Notes: generated by a model not told the origin, from the letters alone. Numbered from the stretch's first letter, positions 36,329 to 44,744 are shown. The stretch is 64,000 bases of DNA from Lachnospiraceae bacterium (GCA_910574745.1 CAJTCE010000016.1:1-64000); one strand, 5' to 3'. Program-made: numbers and translations.

Positions 36329-36761
36329 ACATTTATTGCTGGCAGTTGCCGGCGCATCCTTTGGCGCATTGGCTGCAGCCGGTGTTTTTACGGTTTTGGT
36401 AGCGATAGGGCTGATTCCCAGATTTGCGGGAAAAACACATACGGCGTCCCGCATATTTTTCTATGAAAGCTGCGTGGTTTTTGGGACGATTACGGGCATG
36501 CTTTTCAGCGTCTTTGAAGAGCTTCATTTATACAGCAGTATGGTATTGAGACCTGTTGAATATGCGGCGGAAAGCGTTATGGGATTTTTTACAGGGTGTT
36601 TTGTAGGGTGCCTTGCCTTATCCATTGCGGAAATGCTGGATTCCATTCCCATTTTTGCCAGAAGGGTACGGTTAAAATGGGGAATCGGCATAGCGATCTT
36701 TATGGTGGCATTGGGGAAAATGGCGGGCGCGCTGTTGTACTTTTTACAAGGGATAGAATAA
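36318..36761 (+). CDS. spoVAB: Stage V sporulation protein AB
   Basis: A 147-residue membrane protein with about four helices (HLLLAVAGASFGALAAAGVFT, FFYESCVVFGTITGMLFSVF, VMGFFTGCFVGCLALSIAE, WGIGIAIFMVALGKMAG). The EMLDSIPIFARR motif is characteristic of SpoVAB. ATG 36318 follows GGAGGG; a TTG one codon earlier is also possible. It overlaps spoVAA and precedes spoVAC by 22 bases, as in other spore formers. Confidence 0.9.
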   Translation: MLLKHLLLAVAGASFGALAAAGVFTVLVAIGLIPRFAGKTHTASRIFFYESCVVFGTITGMLFSVFEELHLYSSMVLRPVEYAAESVMGFFTGCFVGCLALSIAEMLDSIPIFARRVRLKWGIGIAIFMVALGKMAGALLYFLQGIE

Positions 36762-36783
36762 ATTTAAGAAAGGGATGGAAACA

Positions 36784-37257
36784 ATGACAAAGAAAGAATT
36801 AGAGCAGGAGAAACAGAAGCAATATGATGAACTGGTAAAACAGGTAACGCCCCAAAACAGTCTTTTGCTGCAGATGTGTAAAGCGTTCCTTACAGGAGGA
36901 ATCATCTGCACAATAGGACAGGGAATTTTAGAAGCTGCAAAATCCATGGGACTTGACAAGGAAATGGCGGGAACCTGGTGCTCTCTGCTGCTGATTTTGC
37001 TAAGCGTGATCCTAACGGGCTTGAGTCTTTATCAGCCTATCGCAAATTTTGGCGGGGCGGGCGCCCTTGTTCCTATTACCGGATTTGCAAACTCCGTATG
37101 TGCGCCGGCTATTGAATTTCAGGCGGAGGGACAGGTTTTTGGCGTGGGCGTAAAGATCTTTACCATTGCGGGCCCCGTTATTCTTTACGGCATATTCACG
37201 AGCTGGCTGTTGGGCGTGATTTACTGGTGCGGCATGATGCTTGGAGTGGTATCATAG
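36784..37257 (+). CDS. spoVAC: Stage V sporulation protein AC
   Basis: A 157-residue membrane protein, the pore-forming subunit of the SpoVA dipicolinate channel (mechanosensitive in Bacillus). Family signatures: FGGAGALVPITGFANSV, APAIEFQAEGQVFGVG, KIFTIAGPVILYG. AGAAAGG lies before ATG 36784; the ATG at 36775 is too near that site. In Bacillus and most Clostridia spoVAD follows at once. Here a vegetative-type promoter and a hybrid kinase come next, and spoVAD is found about 25.9 kb downstream. Confidence 0.95.
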   Translation: MTKKELEQEKQKQYDELVKQVTPQNSLLLQMCKAFLTGGIICTIGQGILEAAKSMGLDKEMAGTWCSLLLILLSVILTGLSLYQPIANFGGAGALVPITGFANSVCAPAIEFQAEGQVFGVGVKIFTIAGPVILYGIFTSWLLGVIYWCGMMLGVVS

Positions 37258-37300
37258 GCTCTTAAAAAGGGGCGCCTATAAGTTTTTCTGTAACATTAAA

Positions 37301-37329
37301 TTGACATTAAAAACGTGATTGCATATAAT
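37301..37329 (+). promoter_or_regulatory. Perfect-consensus vegetative promoter
   Basis: TTGACA (37301-37306), exactly 17 bases, TATAAT (37324-37329): a full match to the sigma-A consensus, 78 bases before the GTG of the hybrid kinase. It marks the left boundary of the signalling block inserted after spoVAC. Confidence 0.85.
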
Positions 37330-37406
37330 TTTAGTATAATATGGGAGTATACTGAGACAGAGACAGGGTCCTTGATGTAAAGAAATTGACATTTGGAGGA
37401 GCTTAA

Positions 37407-39926
37407 GTGAAGAAACTTTTTAAAAGGATGGAAGAGCACTCCATTGTATTTTGGGGAAATATGGCGCTGCTTCTTCTGGTGGCTGCGATTGCAGGCATAA
37501 GTCTGCTTTCCACCAGACGGATTCTGGTAGAGAATGCACAGGAAACGGGCGAAGAAATCGCAAACAGCTACAGAATGGAAGAAGAACGAAACATGGAATT
37601 ATATCGGGCGCTGCTTACGGTAGGCTCCCAATATGTGGAAGGCATGGTAAAGCGGGGAGCAGACGAGGATTTAATTGCGGTCTGGCTGGAGGACTATCTG
37701 GTAAAGCTTACTGAGGTTACCGGTATGGAGAGAGCCTTGCCTTGTGCGGTAGTAGGCAAAAAGATGCTTGCAGCCGGTCTTGGGGAATATGAGGAATATG
37801 ATCCGGAAAAGCTGATATGGTATAAAAAGGCTGTTGACGCAGAAGGGGAAATTATCTGTACGGATGTTTATACAGATAATGTTTATGATAAATCGGTCAT
37901 TACCATAGCAAAGGAATGTGGGGATGGGGAAACGGTTATTGCTTTTGATATCATTCTGGAAAATTTCCGGATTTATGATAATTCCCAGATTCTTCCGGAA
38001 GGCGGCGTATATTTTTTGTGCGATTCAAAGGGGAATCTACTATATATGCAGACTGCCCCGGATTCGCAAAATGATATGTCAAAAGACAGACTGTATGATT
38101 TATATTTACGGATCATGGATGAGGAATTCCTTAGCCGGAACCATTACTATGATACACCGGGCGGCGATGCCATGTCGGTCTATTACAAAGAGGAGTTAAA
38201 CGGCTGGTTGTCAGTCCTGTTACTTCCCAATTCTTATCTGATGGAGAGATGGGAAACCGTTATAAGCCGGTATCTGGGCGTTTTTCTCATAGTTTTATGG
38301 ATTCTCATTTTTATGTGGTTTCGGCAGAAGCAGATCGAGGACAGCAAAAGGCATATTGATGAAACAGTACAGATTCTGGGAAATTCCTATTATGCCTTTT
38401 ACAGGGTCGATCTAAAAAGAGAAACCTATGAGATGATAAAAGGCGCTGATTATGTAAAGGATGTTCTGCCGCCTAAGGGCAGATATGAAGATCTTCTGGT
38501 TATATTTGAAAGGCTGATCAGGGAAGACGCCTACGAGGAATTTCTGGAGAGCTTTTCTATCAGGAATGTGAGGAAACAGATTGAGAACGGCGTAACGGAT
38601 TTTGGCGGCGATTTCCAACGGATTTTTGAAAACCAGTGGAAATGGGTCAATGTACATATTCTCTATGTGCCGTCCATTTGTAAGGGCGAGGCGGTTTTGT
38701 GCTTTCGACAGGTGGAAGAGGAAAAACAGCGGCAGTTGAGGCAGATGGCTCTTTTGGAGGATTCTCTGAAAGCAGCTCATGCCAGCGACCAGTCTCAGAA
38801 GCAGTTCTTTTCCGGAATCAGCCATGATATGAGAACGCCTTTAAATGTCATTATCGGTATGTCGGAGGTAGCAAAGAAGCATATTGAGGATAAGGAGAGG
38901 GTCGAAAATTATCTCCAAAAGATTCATTATTCCAGCAAACAGCTTTTGGGTCTGATCGATCATATCCTGGAAATGTCCAGGTTGGATCAGGGCATGTATC
39001 TGAAAAATGAAGCTTTTAATCTTAAGGAAAAAATTGAAAAAAGAGTAAAAGATTTTGAGGTGCAGGCCAAAAGGGAAAAGAAAAACCTGCATTTTACATA
39101 TAATATGACGCATGAGGAGGTATACGGCGATATAACAAGACTTGATCAAATTGTAAATAATTTATTATCCAATGCATTATCATCTACAAAAGAAGGGGAT
39201 CGTATATCGGTGGCTTTAAATGAAACATACAATCAGAAATATACCAGATACCAGATTGCTGTTTCGGATAACGGAGCGTATATGGACGAGAAGCTAAAGG
39301 AACAGCTGTATCAGCCTTGTATACAGGAGGGGAGTTTAAGTTCCCAGGACATGGGAGAACGGGGTCTGGGGGTAATGTATGTGAAAAATATCGTATCCCT
39401 TATGAATGGGGAACTTGACGTGGAGAGCGTTTTGGGAGAAGGAACAACGGTTACGGTTACCCTGCCCTTTGAGACCGTGGACGTACAGGAACAGGAAGAG
39501 GAGCAAGGACCGGATAAAGAGGAAGTTACGCTGGAAGGCAAGAGGATTCTGTTAGCCGAGGATTATGAATTAAATATGGAACTTGCCACTGATATTTTAA
39601 CGATGTGCAAGGCTGTGGTGGTGCAGGCGGAAAATGGAAAAAAGGCGTTGGATATTTTTTCGGCTTCCGATGAGTTTTTCTTTGACGCCATATTGATGGA
39701 TATGCAGATGCCGGTAATGGACGGATGCGAAGCGACAGAGGCAATCAGAAAGCTTGACAGGGCGGATGCAAGATGGATTCCGATTATTGCCGTAACGGCA
39801 AATACATTTGCAGAGGATATTTCCCGTACAGCCAAAGCAGGTATGAATGCGCATATTGCAAAGCCCATTGATACCCGGATTTTATGTACAACGCTGATGA
39901 AATTATTGGACAGTCGGATAGAATAA
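37407..39926 (+). CDS. Hybrid sensor histidine kinase with one receiver domain
   Basis: An 839-residue membrane kinase. Helix 1 (about 15-33), an extracellular sensor of some 250 residues, helix 2 (about 290-308), then a PAS-like segment, HisKA with H473 in FFSGISHDMRTPLNVIIG, an HATPase with a conserved N-box (IVNNLLSNALSS) but a modified G1 box (VSDNGAYMDE instead of DxGxGI), and a receiver with D765 (ILMDMQMPVMDG). The altered G1 box may lower ATP turnover. It is related in layout to the kinase at 32980. GTG start after TGGAGGAGC. The gene is followed after 34 bases by an HD-GYP regulator and an Hpt protein, likely phosphorelay partners. Confidence 0.9.
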   Translation: MKKLFKRMEEHSIVFWGNMALLLLVAAIAGISLLSTRRILVENAQETGEEIANSYRMEEERNMELYRALLTVGSQYVEGMVKRGADEDLIAVWLEDYLVKLTEVTGMERALPCAVVGKKMLAAGLGEYEEYDPEKLIWYKKAVDAEGEIICTDVYTDNVYDKSVITIAKECGDGETVIAFDIILENFRIYDNSQILPEGGVYFLCDSKGNLLYMQTAPDSQNDMSKDRLYDLYLRIMDEEFLSRNHYYDTPGGDAMSVYYKEELNGWLSVLLLPNSYLMERWETVISRYLGVFLIVLWILIFMWFRQKQIEDSKRHIDETVQILGNSYYAFYRVDLKRETYEMIKGADYVKDVLPPKGRYEDLLVIFERLIREDAYEEFLESFSIRNVRKQIENGVTDFGGDFQRIFENQWKWVNVHILYVPSICKGEAVLCFRQVEEEKQRQLRQMALLEDSLKAAHASDQSQKQFFSGISHDMRTPLNVIIGMSEVAKKHIEDKERVENYLQKIHYSSKQLLGLIDHILEMSRLDQGMYLKNEAFNLKEKIEKRVKDFEVQAKREKKNLHFTYNMTHEEVYGDITRLDQIVNNLLSNALSSTKEGDRISVALNETYNQKYTRYQIAVSDNGAYMDEKLKEQLYQPCIQEGSLSSQDMGERGLGVMYVKNIVSLMNGELDVESVLGEGTTVTVTLPFETVDVQEQEEEQGPDKEEVTLEGKRILLAEDYELNMELATDILTMCKAVVVQAENGKKALDIFSASDEFFFDAILMDMQMPVMDGCEATEAIRKLDRADARWIPIIAVTANTFAEDISRTAKAGMNAHIAKPIDTRILCTTLMKLLDSRIE

Positions 39927-39960
39927 GGAAACGGAAGGTAAAAGCCTTGAAAGGAGAATT

Positions 39961-41049
39961 ATGAGAGATAGAGTTTTAATTGTGGATGATGTGGAAATCA
40001 ACAGGGAGATTTTAAAGGAGATTTTGCAGGATGAATATAAGATTATGCAGGCGGGGGACGGAGAAGAGGCCCTTCAGGTAATCGAGCAGAATCAGGAGGA
40101 TATTGCCGTTGTTCTTTTGGATTTGATCATGCCGAAGAAGGATGGTTATGAGGTATTAGAGGTATTAAAGAAAAATAAATGGCTGGATAATATGGCGGTT
40201 TTGATCATCAGCGGGGAATCTTCCGTGGAAACCGAAGCCAGATGCTTTGATTACGGTATTTCCGACTTTATCAGAAAGCCCTTTGATAATAATCTGGTCA
40301 GACAGAGGGTAAGAAATGTGGTAGAACTGTTTTTGTACAAAAATCATCTGGAGGATAAAATTGATGAACAGACAGAGGTTTTAAGGAAACAGTACAAGCT
40401 TTTACATAAGCAGGCGGAGGAGCTTCGTGAACATAAATTTAAGATCATTGATATTCTGGGTACTGTAGTGGAATACCGCAATATGGAAAGCGGAGAGCAT
40501 ATTAACAGGGTAAAGGGATTTACGAAGATTTTAGCGGAGGAAATGATGAAGGAATACCCCGAATATGAATTGGGGCTGTCGGATGTGGAAATGATATCGT
40601 CGGCGGCGGCTCTTCATGATATCGGAAAAATTGCCATACCGGACAATATCCTGCTGAAACCGGGCAGATTGACCAAGGAAGAGTTTGATATTATGAAATC
40701 CCACACAACAAAGGGAGGCGAAATCTTAGACAGCATAGAGGGTGCATGGGATGAAGAATACGGAAAGGTCAGCTATGAGATCTGCCGTCATCATCATGAG
40801 AGACATGACGGAAGGGGTTACCCTGACGGACTGAAAGGGGACGAAATTCCCATTTCGGCCCAGCTTGTTTCTGTTGCGGACGTATATGACGCCCTGGTAA
40901 CGGAAAGGGTTTATAAGAGCGCTTTTTCCAAGGATGAGGCATTCCGGATGATTCAGAACGGGGAATGCGGCACATTTTCGCCCAAGCTGATGAAATGCTT
41001 TGAAAATGTGCGTAAGGATTTTGAGGAACTGGCGGACAGGCAGAAATAA
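39961..41049 (+). CDS. Response regulator with HD-GYP domain (cyclic-di-GMP phosphodiesterase)
   Basis: A 362-residue regulator. Receiver domain 1-125 with D54 (LLDLIMPKKDGY) and the conserved Lys in RKPFDN, a coiled-coil linker, and an HD-GYP domain: H219-D220 in ALHDIGKIAIP, HHERHDGRGYPDGLKGDEIP, and SVADVYDAL. All metal and GYP residues are intact. Such proteins hydrolyse cyclic-di-GMP, usually to GMP. It sits between a hybrid kinase and an Hpt protein gene, so it is a probable phosphorelay output. Confidence 0.93.
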   Translation: MRDRVLIVDDVEINREILKEILQDEYKIMQAGDGEEALQVIEQNQEDIAVVLLDLIMPKKDGYEVLEVLKKNKWLDNMAVLIISGESSVETEARCFDYGISDFIRKPFDNNLVRQRVRNVVELFLYKNHLEDKIDEQTEVLRKQYKLLHKQAEELREHKFKIIDILGTVVEYRNMESGEHINRVKGFTKILAEEMMKEYPEYELGLSDVEMISSAAALHDIGKIAIPDNILLKPGRLTKEEFDIMKSHTTKGGEILDSIEGAWDEEYGKVSYEICRHHHERHDGRGYPDGLKGDEIPISAQLVSVADVYDALVTERVYKSAFSKDEAFRMIQNGECGTFSPKLMKCFENVRKDFEELADRQK

Positions 41050-41102
41050 CAGCTTGGTAAAAATGGCAGATACAAAAAATAAAAAGAAATGGAGAGAGAG
41101 AA

Positions 41103-41459
41103 ATGGAAATCAGTAATTACATCGATTTGGAAGACGCGGCAGAAAGATTTATGAAAAATGACGAACTGTTCAAAAAGTTTTTATTTCGCTTTCCGGGAGA
41201 ACAGGGGTTTCATGATTTATTTAAACTTTTGGAAGAAGAAAAAGTGGAGGAGGCCTTTAAGGTGGCCCATTCCATGAAGGGAGTAACGGCAAATCTGGCG
41301 TTAAAATCCCTTAATGAGGCTTTGAAACCCATATCGGATATACTGAAGGCAAAGATAATGCCGGGAGAAAATGAAATTAACAGGTTAAAGGATGCATATG
41401 AGGAGGTGCTTCAGCTGATTGTGGAAATCGAGCTGGAGGGCAGGACGCTGTTTTCATAA
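41103..41459 (+). CDS. Hpt-domain phosphotransfer protein
   Basis: A 118-residue single-domain histidine phosphotransfer protein. The phosphoacceptor motif is AHSMKGVTANLAL, with His at about residue 59. It follows the HD-GYP regulator by 53 bases. It would shuttle phosphate between a hybrid-kinase receiver and a response regulator. It is closely similar in length and motif to the Hpt protein at 44370, which points to a duplication. Confidence 0.9.
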   Translation: MEISNYIDLEDAAERFMKNDELFKKFLFRFPGEQGFHDLFKLLEEEKVEEAFKVAHSMKGVTANLALKSLNEALKPISDILKAKIMPGENEINRLKDAYEEVLQLIVEIELEGRTLFS

Positions 41460-41526
41460 AAAGGTATAATTTTCCCATTTATTGTAAATACTGTTACCGA
41501 CTATAAGTAAGGAGGAATGGTGTTAT

Positions 41527-41715
41527 ATGGGAAATACGAATATGCCCATGGGATTTACTTTTTCCATGTCTTCAAATGAAAAGGCGATGAATAATTTTGC
41601 GAGAATGAGCGAGGAGGAACGGGCGCAGGTTATACAAAAGGCGCGCAACGTGTCTTCTAAGCATGAGATGGAGAAACTGATACAGGATTTAGGAGAGAAG
41701 GAGAAGTTTTTTTAA
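41527..41715 (+). CDS. Small uncharacterised 62-residue protein
   Basis: A 62-residue protein with a Met/Ser-rich N-terminus (MGNTNMPMGFTFSMSSNE) and a helical, charged C-terminal half (SEEERAQVIQKARNVSSKHE). It has a good ribosome site (AAGGAGGA) and no membrane helix. The C-terminal half resembles short proteins found in Clostridia without known function. The last gene before a terminator, it may belong to the preceding operon. Confidence 0.65.
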   Translation: MGNTNMPMGFTFSMSSNEKAMNNFARMSEEERAQVIQKARNVSSKHEMEKLIQDLGEKEKFF

Positions 41716-41800
41716 AGAAGAGATGGCGTTGTCCGAATTACGACGCCCCTCATTTATAAAAAAATCCCATTAGTGCTTGGGATAGAAAATACGTAAAGAA

Positions 41801-41846
41801 AAAGGAGATGAGGAAAAGCTTGTGTTTTTCCCATCTCTTTTTTTTG
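41801..41846 (+). terminator. Terminator of the first Hpt/HD-GYP operon
   Basis: Stem GAGATG-A-GGAAAA / TTTTCC-CATCTC with one bulged A, loop GCTTGTGT, followed by eight T residues. Confidence 0.8.
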
Positions 41847-41851
41847 AATTA

Positions 41852-41900
41852 TTGACAGAACAAAAATATTGTAATAGTATGTATTTAGTATTACTAAATA
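41852..41900 (+). promoter_or_regulatory. Promoter and operator of second PadR gene
   Basis: TTGACA (41852-41857), 17 bases, TAGTAT (41875-41880). Directly downstream, TATTTAGT (41882-41889) and ACTAAATA (41893-41900) form a perfect 8-bp inverted repeat with a 3-base spacer, ending 12 bases before the start codon. Position and AT-rich symmetry suit PadR autorepression. Confidence 0.65.
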
Positions 41901-41912
41901 GGCGGTGATGGA

Positions 41913-42254
41913 TTGCAGGGACGTTATGAACAGCAAATGAAAAAAGGGGTTTTGGAGATGCTGGTTTTGAAACAGCTGGAAAAAGAGGAACGGTACGGGT
42001 ATCAGCTGATCAGCCGGCTGAAGGATAAGAGCGGGGGTTTGTTCGCCTTGAAAGAGGGGACCCTTTATCCGATTTTATACAGGCTTGAGGATGACGGGCT
42101 GGTGGTAAGCCGGTGGAGCCAGCCTCAGGGGAAGGAAGTTTCCAGAAAGTATTATGTGATTACGGAAGAAGGGAAAAAGGGGCTTAAGGAATTGTCTGTT
42201 CTTTGGAGGGATTTTTCCGCGCAGGTATCGAAAATGATGGAGGAAGAGGCATGA
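41913..42254 (+). CDS. PadR-family transcriptional regulator
   Basis: A 113-residue PadR winged-helix protein: MKKGVLEMLVLKQLEKEERYGYQLI, recognition helix LKEGTLYPILYRLEDDGLV, wing GKEVSRKYYVITEEG. TTG 41913 is taken as the start, 5-8 bases after GGCGGTGA; internal ATG 41937 would remove the helix before MKKG. It overlaps the next gene by ATGA. This is the second PadR/HAAS-domain pair in the window; the two regulators differ in sequence and in operator palindromes, so they are not recent copies. Confidence 0.88.
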   Translation: MQGRYEQQMKKGVLEMLVLKQLEKEERYGYQLISRLKDKSGGLFALKEGTLYPILYRLEDDGLVVSRWSQPQGKEVSRKYYVITEEGKKGLKELSVLWRDFSAQVSKMMEEEA

Positions 42255-42901
42255 ATCAGGAAAAATATGTGATAGCAGTATTAAAAAAATTAAAATGCAG
42301 CGGCAGTAAGAAAAAGGAAATCAGGAAGGAACTGGAATCCGATATAGCGGCAGCCTTGGAAAACGGGGAAAGCCTTGAGGAGATCATGGCGCGGATGGGC
42401 AGTCCGGCTTCTTTAGCAGGGGAGTTTAATGATAATTTTTCAAAAGAAGAGATAACGGCTTTTAAAAGGCGGAAAGGGCTTGGGATTGCAGGCGTTATCA
42501 TAGGCATATTGGTTGTCCTCCTCCTTTTGGGCTTTTATATGATTCCCAAAAACTACCCTATGGGCAAAAGCGGCCTTTATACAGAGGAGGAAGTAACAGA
42601 GCGAACCAAAACGGTTATTTCCTACTTTGACGAAGGGGACTATGAAGCGATTCAGGAAATGTGCTTTTCAAAGTCCATGGAGCAGGCAATGACAGAGGAA
42701 AAGCTGGAAGAAGTAAAGAAGCTGTTCGGGGAAGATTGGGGAGAATTTGTGACTTTTGGAAATATCTATCTGGGAGAGGTCGTACAGATGGGAAAGAGCT
42801 ATGCGGTAGTGCAGATCAATGCCACTTATGAAAATACAGGTATTACCTATACCCTTATGTTTGATAAAGAGATGAAACTTTGTGCATTTTATGTAAAATA
42901 G
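42251..42901 (+). CDS. HAAS-domain membrane protein with DUF3887-like C-terminus
   Basis: A 216-residue protein. Residues 1-75 are a HAAS/DUF1700-like helical domain (KLKCSGSKKKEIRKELESDI, MGSPASLAGEF), a single membrane helix follows (about 78-100, GIAGVIIGILVVLLLLGFYM), and residues 115-216 form an extracellular domain like DUF3887 (VISYFDEGDYEAIQEM, YAVVQINATYENTGITY). It is translationally coupled to the PadR gene. It probably reports an external state to PadR, but this is family inference. Confidence 0.8.
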   Translation: MNQEKYVIAVLKKLKCSGSKKKEIRKELESDIAAALENGESLEEIMARMGSPASLAGEFNDNFSKEEITAFKRRKGLGIAGVIIGILVVLLLLGFYMIPKNYPMGKSGLYTEEEVTERTKTVISYFDEGDYEAIQEMCFSKSMEQAMTEEKLEEVKKLFGEDWGEFVTFGNIYLGEVVQMGKSYAVVQINATYENTGITYTLMFDKEMKLCAFYVK

Positions 42902-42930
42902 GCGGGAATGCGTCTGAAGGAGGAAAGACT

Positions 42931-43266
42931 ATGAGCGGAAGAGTAATAGGGTATGTCATCTGGTTTCTATGCGGACTGTTTTTTGTCGCCAGGGGAATTT
43001 ATTGCGTATTTGCAAAAAAAGAGGTCCCTTTCGGCTTCTGGGCCAATGCGGATACGGCTCCTGTTTCTGACGTAAAGGCGTATAATCGTGCGCTGGGCAA
43101 GCTGTTTGTGGCAGCGGGACTTTTATTTATGGTATTGGGACTGCCTTTGTGCGATGGACAGAACTCTGCGGGAATTGTTTTTACGATTATCGGGAGCCTG
43201 GCATGGTGTATTGGCATGATGGCGGTTTATACCATAGGCATTGAAGGAAAATACCGCGAAAAATGA
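42931..43266 (+). CDS. Small membrane protein, DUF3784-like
   Basis: A 111-residue protein with three predicted helices (VIGYVIWFLCGLFFVARGIY, KLFVAAGLLFMVLGLPL, IVFTIIGSLAWCIGMMAV) separated by the motif PFGFWANADTAPVSDVKAYN. This motif also appears, diverged, in the next gene (PIGLWTEDSRLRTKIHPVKQFN). AAGGAGG precedes the ATG. Resembles DUF3784/SdpI-like small membrane proteins. Function unknown. Confidence 0.72.
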   Translation: MSGRVIGYVIWFLCGLFFVARGIYCVFAKKEVPFGFWANADTAPVSDVKAYNRALGKLFVAAGLLFMVLGLPLCDGQNSAGIVFTIIGSLAWCIGMMAVYTIGIEGKYREK

Positions 43267-43323
43267 TGTTTGATAAACTGGAACTGGATGAGAGGAAAAG
43301 TCGGCTGTAAGGAGTAAAAAAAT

Positions 43324-43647
43324 ATGGGAGCTAAAATTGCGGGATTCGTCACTTGTCTCATGTGTGCAATACCATTCTTCATAATTGGGCATTACAAAAA
43401 CAGCAATGAACCAATAGGACTTTGGACGGAGGACAGTAGGCTGAGAACAAAGATACATCCTGTAAAACAGTTTAATGAGGAAATGTCCAAAGTGTATTTA
43501 TGCTGTGCTCTTGTTTTTTGCGTGACGGGGCTTATTCTTCTTTTACATGTGATGACCGGTTTTGTATTTTTAATGTTGGAGAGTACCGCCGGTATATTCA
43601 TATTCAGAAAAAGGTATAAAAAAGTTGTTTCTAAATACATTCATTAA
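43324..43647 (+). CDS. Small membrane protein related to the preceding one
   Basis: A 107-residue protein with helices near 5-22 (IAGFVTCLMCAIPFFIIGHY), 57-80 and 82-95. It shares the P-x-G-x-W segment and the following FNEEMSKVY with its neighbour's YNRALGKLF, suggesting tandem duplication and divergence. It lies within a run of three small membrane-protein genes behind the PadR pair. Function unknown. Confidence 0.68.
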   Translation: MGAKIAGFVTCLMCAIPFFIIGHYKNSNEPIGLWTEDSRLRTKIHPVKQFNEEMSKVYLCCALVFCVTGLILLLHVMTGFVFLMLESTAGIFIFRKRYKKVVSKYIH

Positions 43648-43698
43648 AGCATTATGAAAAATGATAAAAAGTGGCAGTGGTGGAAGAAAGGATGAAGA

Positions 43699-44079
43699 AT
43701 GATGGGTTTTTGGATTTTTATGGTAATGATGGATCTGATGATTCCGCTCATAATGATAGTTTTCGGAAAGGTATTTTTAAAAAATCCTCCCAAGGAAATA
43801 AATCTGATATACGGATACCGTACAGGCAGGTCCATGAAAAATAAGGATACATGGAATTTTGCACACCGGTATTTCGGGAAAATCTGGCTTAGGGGCGGTC
43901 TTGTTTTATTGCCGGTTTCCCTGGCGGTAATGTTATTTGTGCTGGGAAAAGACCAGAATACGGTAGGGACGGTGGGCGGTGCTCTCTGCTTCATTCAGTT
44001 GGTTCCTCTCATAGGCGCGATTTTTCCTACGGAAAGGGCTTTGAAGAGGGAATTTGACGAGGAGGGAAGAAAAAGATAA
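43699..44079 (+). CDS. SdpI-family membrane protein
   Basis: A 126-residue protein carrying the SdpI signature GYRTGRSMKNKDTWNFAHRY between helices IFMVMMDLMIPLIMIVFG and GLVLLPVSLAVMLFVLG. In Bacillus, SdpI gives immunity to the SdpC toxin and works as a signal protein, but many SdpI homologues have no known toxin. No SdpC-like gene is seen nearby. Either of two adjacent ATGs (43699, 43702) is possible. Confidence 0.82.
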   Translation: MMGFWIFMVMMDLMIPLIMIVFGKVFLKNPPKEINLIYGYRTGRSMKNKDTWNFAHRYFGKIWLRGGLVLLPVSLAVMLFVLGKDQNTVGTVGGALCFIQLVPLIGAIFPTERALKREFDEEGRKR

Positions 44080-44369
44080 GGGAATATTTCGGTAAAGCGG
44101 AACGAGCAAGAAATTGAAAGCAACAGAAAGCGGTAAGAGACGAAAAATAGAACGGGCACGGAACGGAACAGAAAAACAGTCGGAAGCTGTGGGCGGTTGA
44201 AAATGGAAAAAGTGGGAAAAAAGTACTAACAAAAGTACTGTATTTTGTTACTGAACTATTGCGGCACAGTTGACGGCTGTCTTTCTTTTGTGATAATATA
44301 AAGATGTTGATTGCGTGAATATTTTAGGTATTTTCATGAATATAAATTTAAGGAAAAGAGGAAACGGAT
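44080..44369. other. Non-coding spacer with promoter and AGTACT repeats
   Basis: No gene is supported. The first half is purine-rich. AAAGTACTAAC (44220-44230) and AAAAGTACTG (44231-44240) repeat the AGTACT core just upstream of a promoter, and the same GGAAAAAGTACTAAC string occurs before the Ser/Thr kinase gene at 61451-61465. These may be activator or sigma sites. Confidence 0.5.
44270..44297 (+). promoter_or_regulatory. Promoter of the second Hpt gene
   Basis: TTGACG (44270-44275), 16 bases, extended -10 TGT-GATAAT (-10 at 44292-44297), 72 bases before the ATG. The upstream AGTACT repeats lie within reach of a DNA-binding activator. Confidence 0.6.
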
Positions 44370-44744
44370 ATGGATGCAGGTTTTAGAAAGCAGCTGGAAG
44401 AAAACGGCGCTGATGTGGATATGACATTAAAACGTTTTATGGGCAATGAAGCTATATATATGAAATTCATTATGAAATTTCTTGATGATAAAAGTTACGC
44501 GAGTATAAAGGAGAATCTGGAAAAAAACAATTACGAGGAGGTGTTTAAGAGCGCGCACACTTTAAAAGGGGTCACAGCTAATCTGGGACTGGATCCCATC
44601 AATGCCGCAGCATCGGATCTGTGTGAACTTTTAAGGGGAAAGCAGGAACCGGATGTGGACACAGGTAAGGTAAAGGAACTGTGGGAACAGCTGGAAGAAG
44701 CTTACGGGCGGTTCCAGAAAATTTTAATGGAAAATAAGCAGTAG
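44370..44744 (+). CDS. Hpt-domain phosphotransfer protein
   Basis: A 124-residue Hpt protein with acceptor motif AHTLKGVTANLGL (His near 62) and the helical C-terminal half VKELWEQLEEAYGRFQ. It pairs with the HD-GYP regulator 126 bases downstream. Compared with the pair at 39961-41459 the order is reversed (Hpt first). The shared KGVTANL core supports a paralogous origin. Confidence 0.9.
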   Translation: MDAGFRKQLEENGADVDMTLKRFMGNEAIYMKFIMKFLDDKSYASIKENLEKNNYEEVFKSAHTLKGVTANLGLDPINAAASDLCELLRGKQEPDVDTGKVKELWEQLEEAYGRFQKILMENKQ

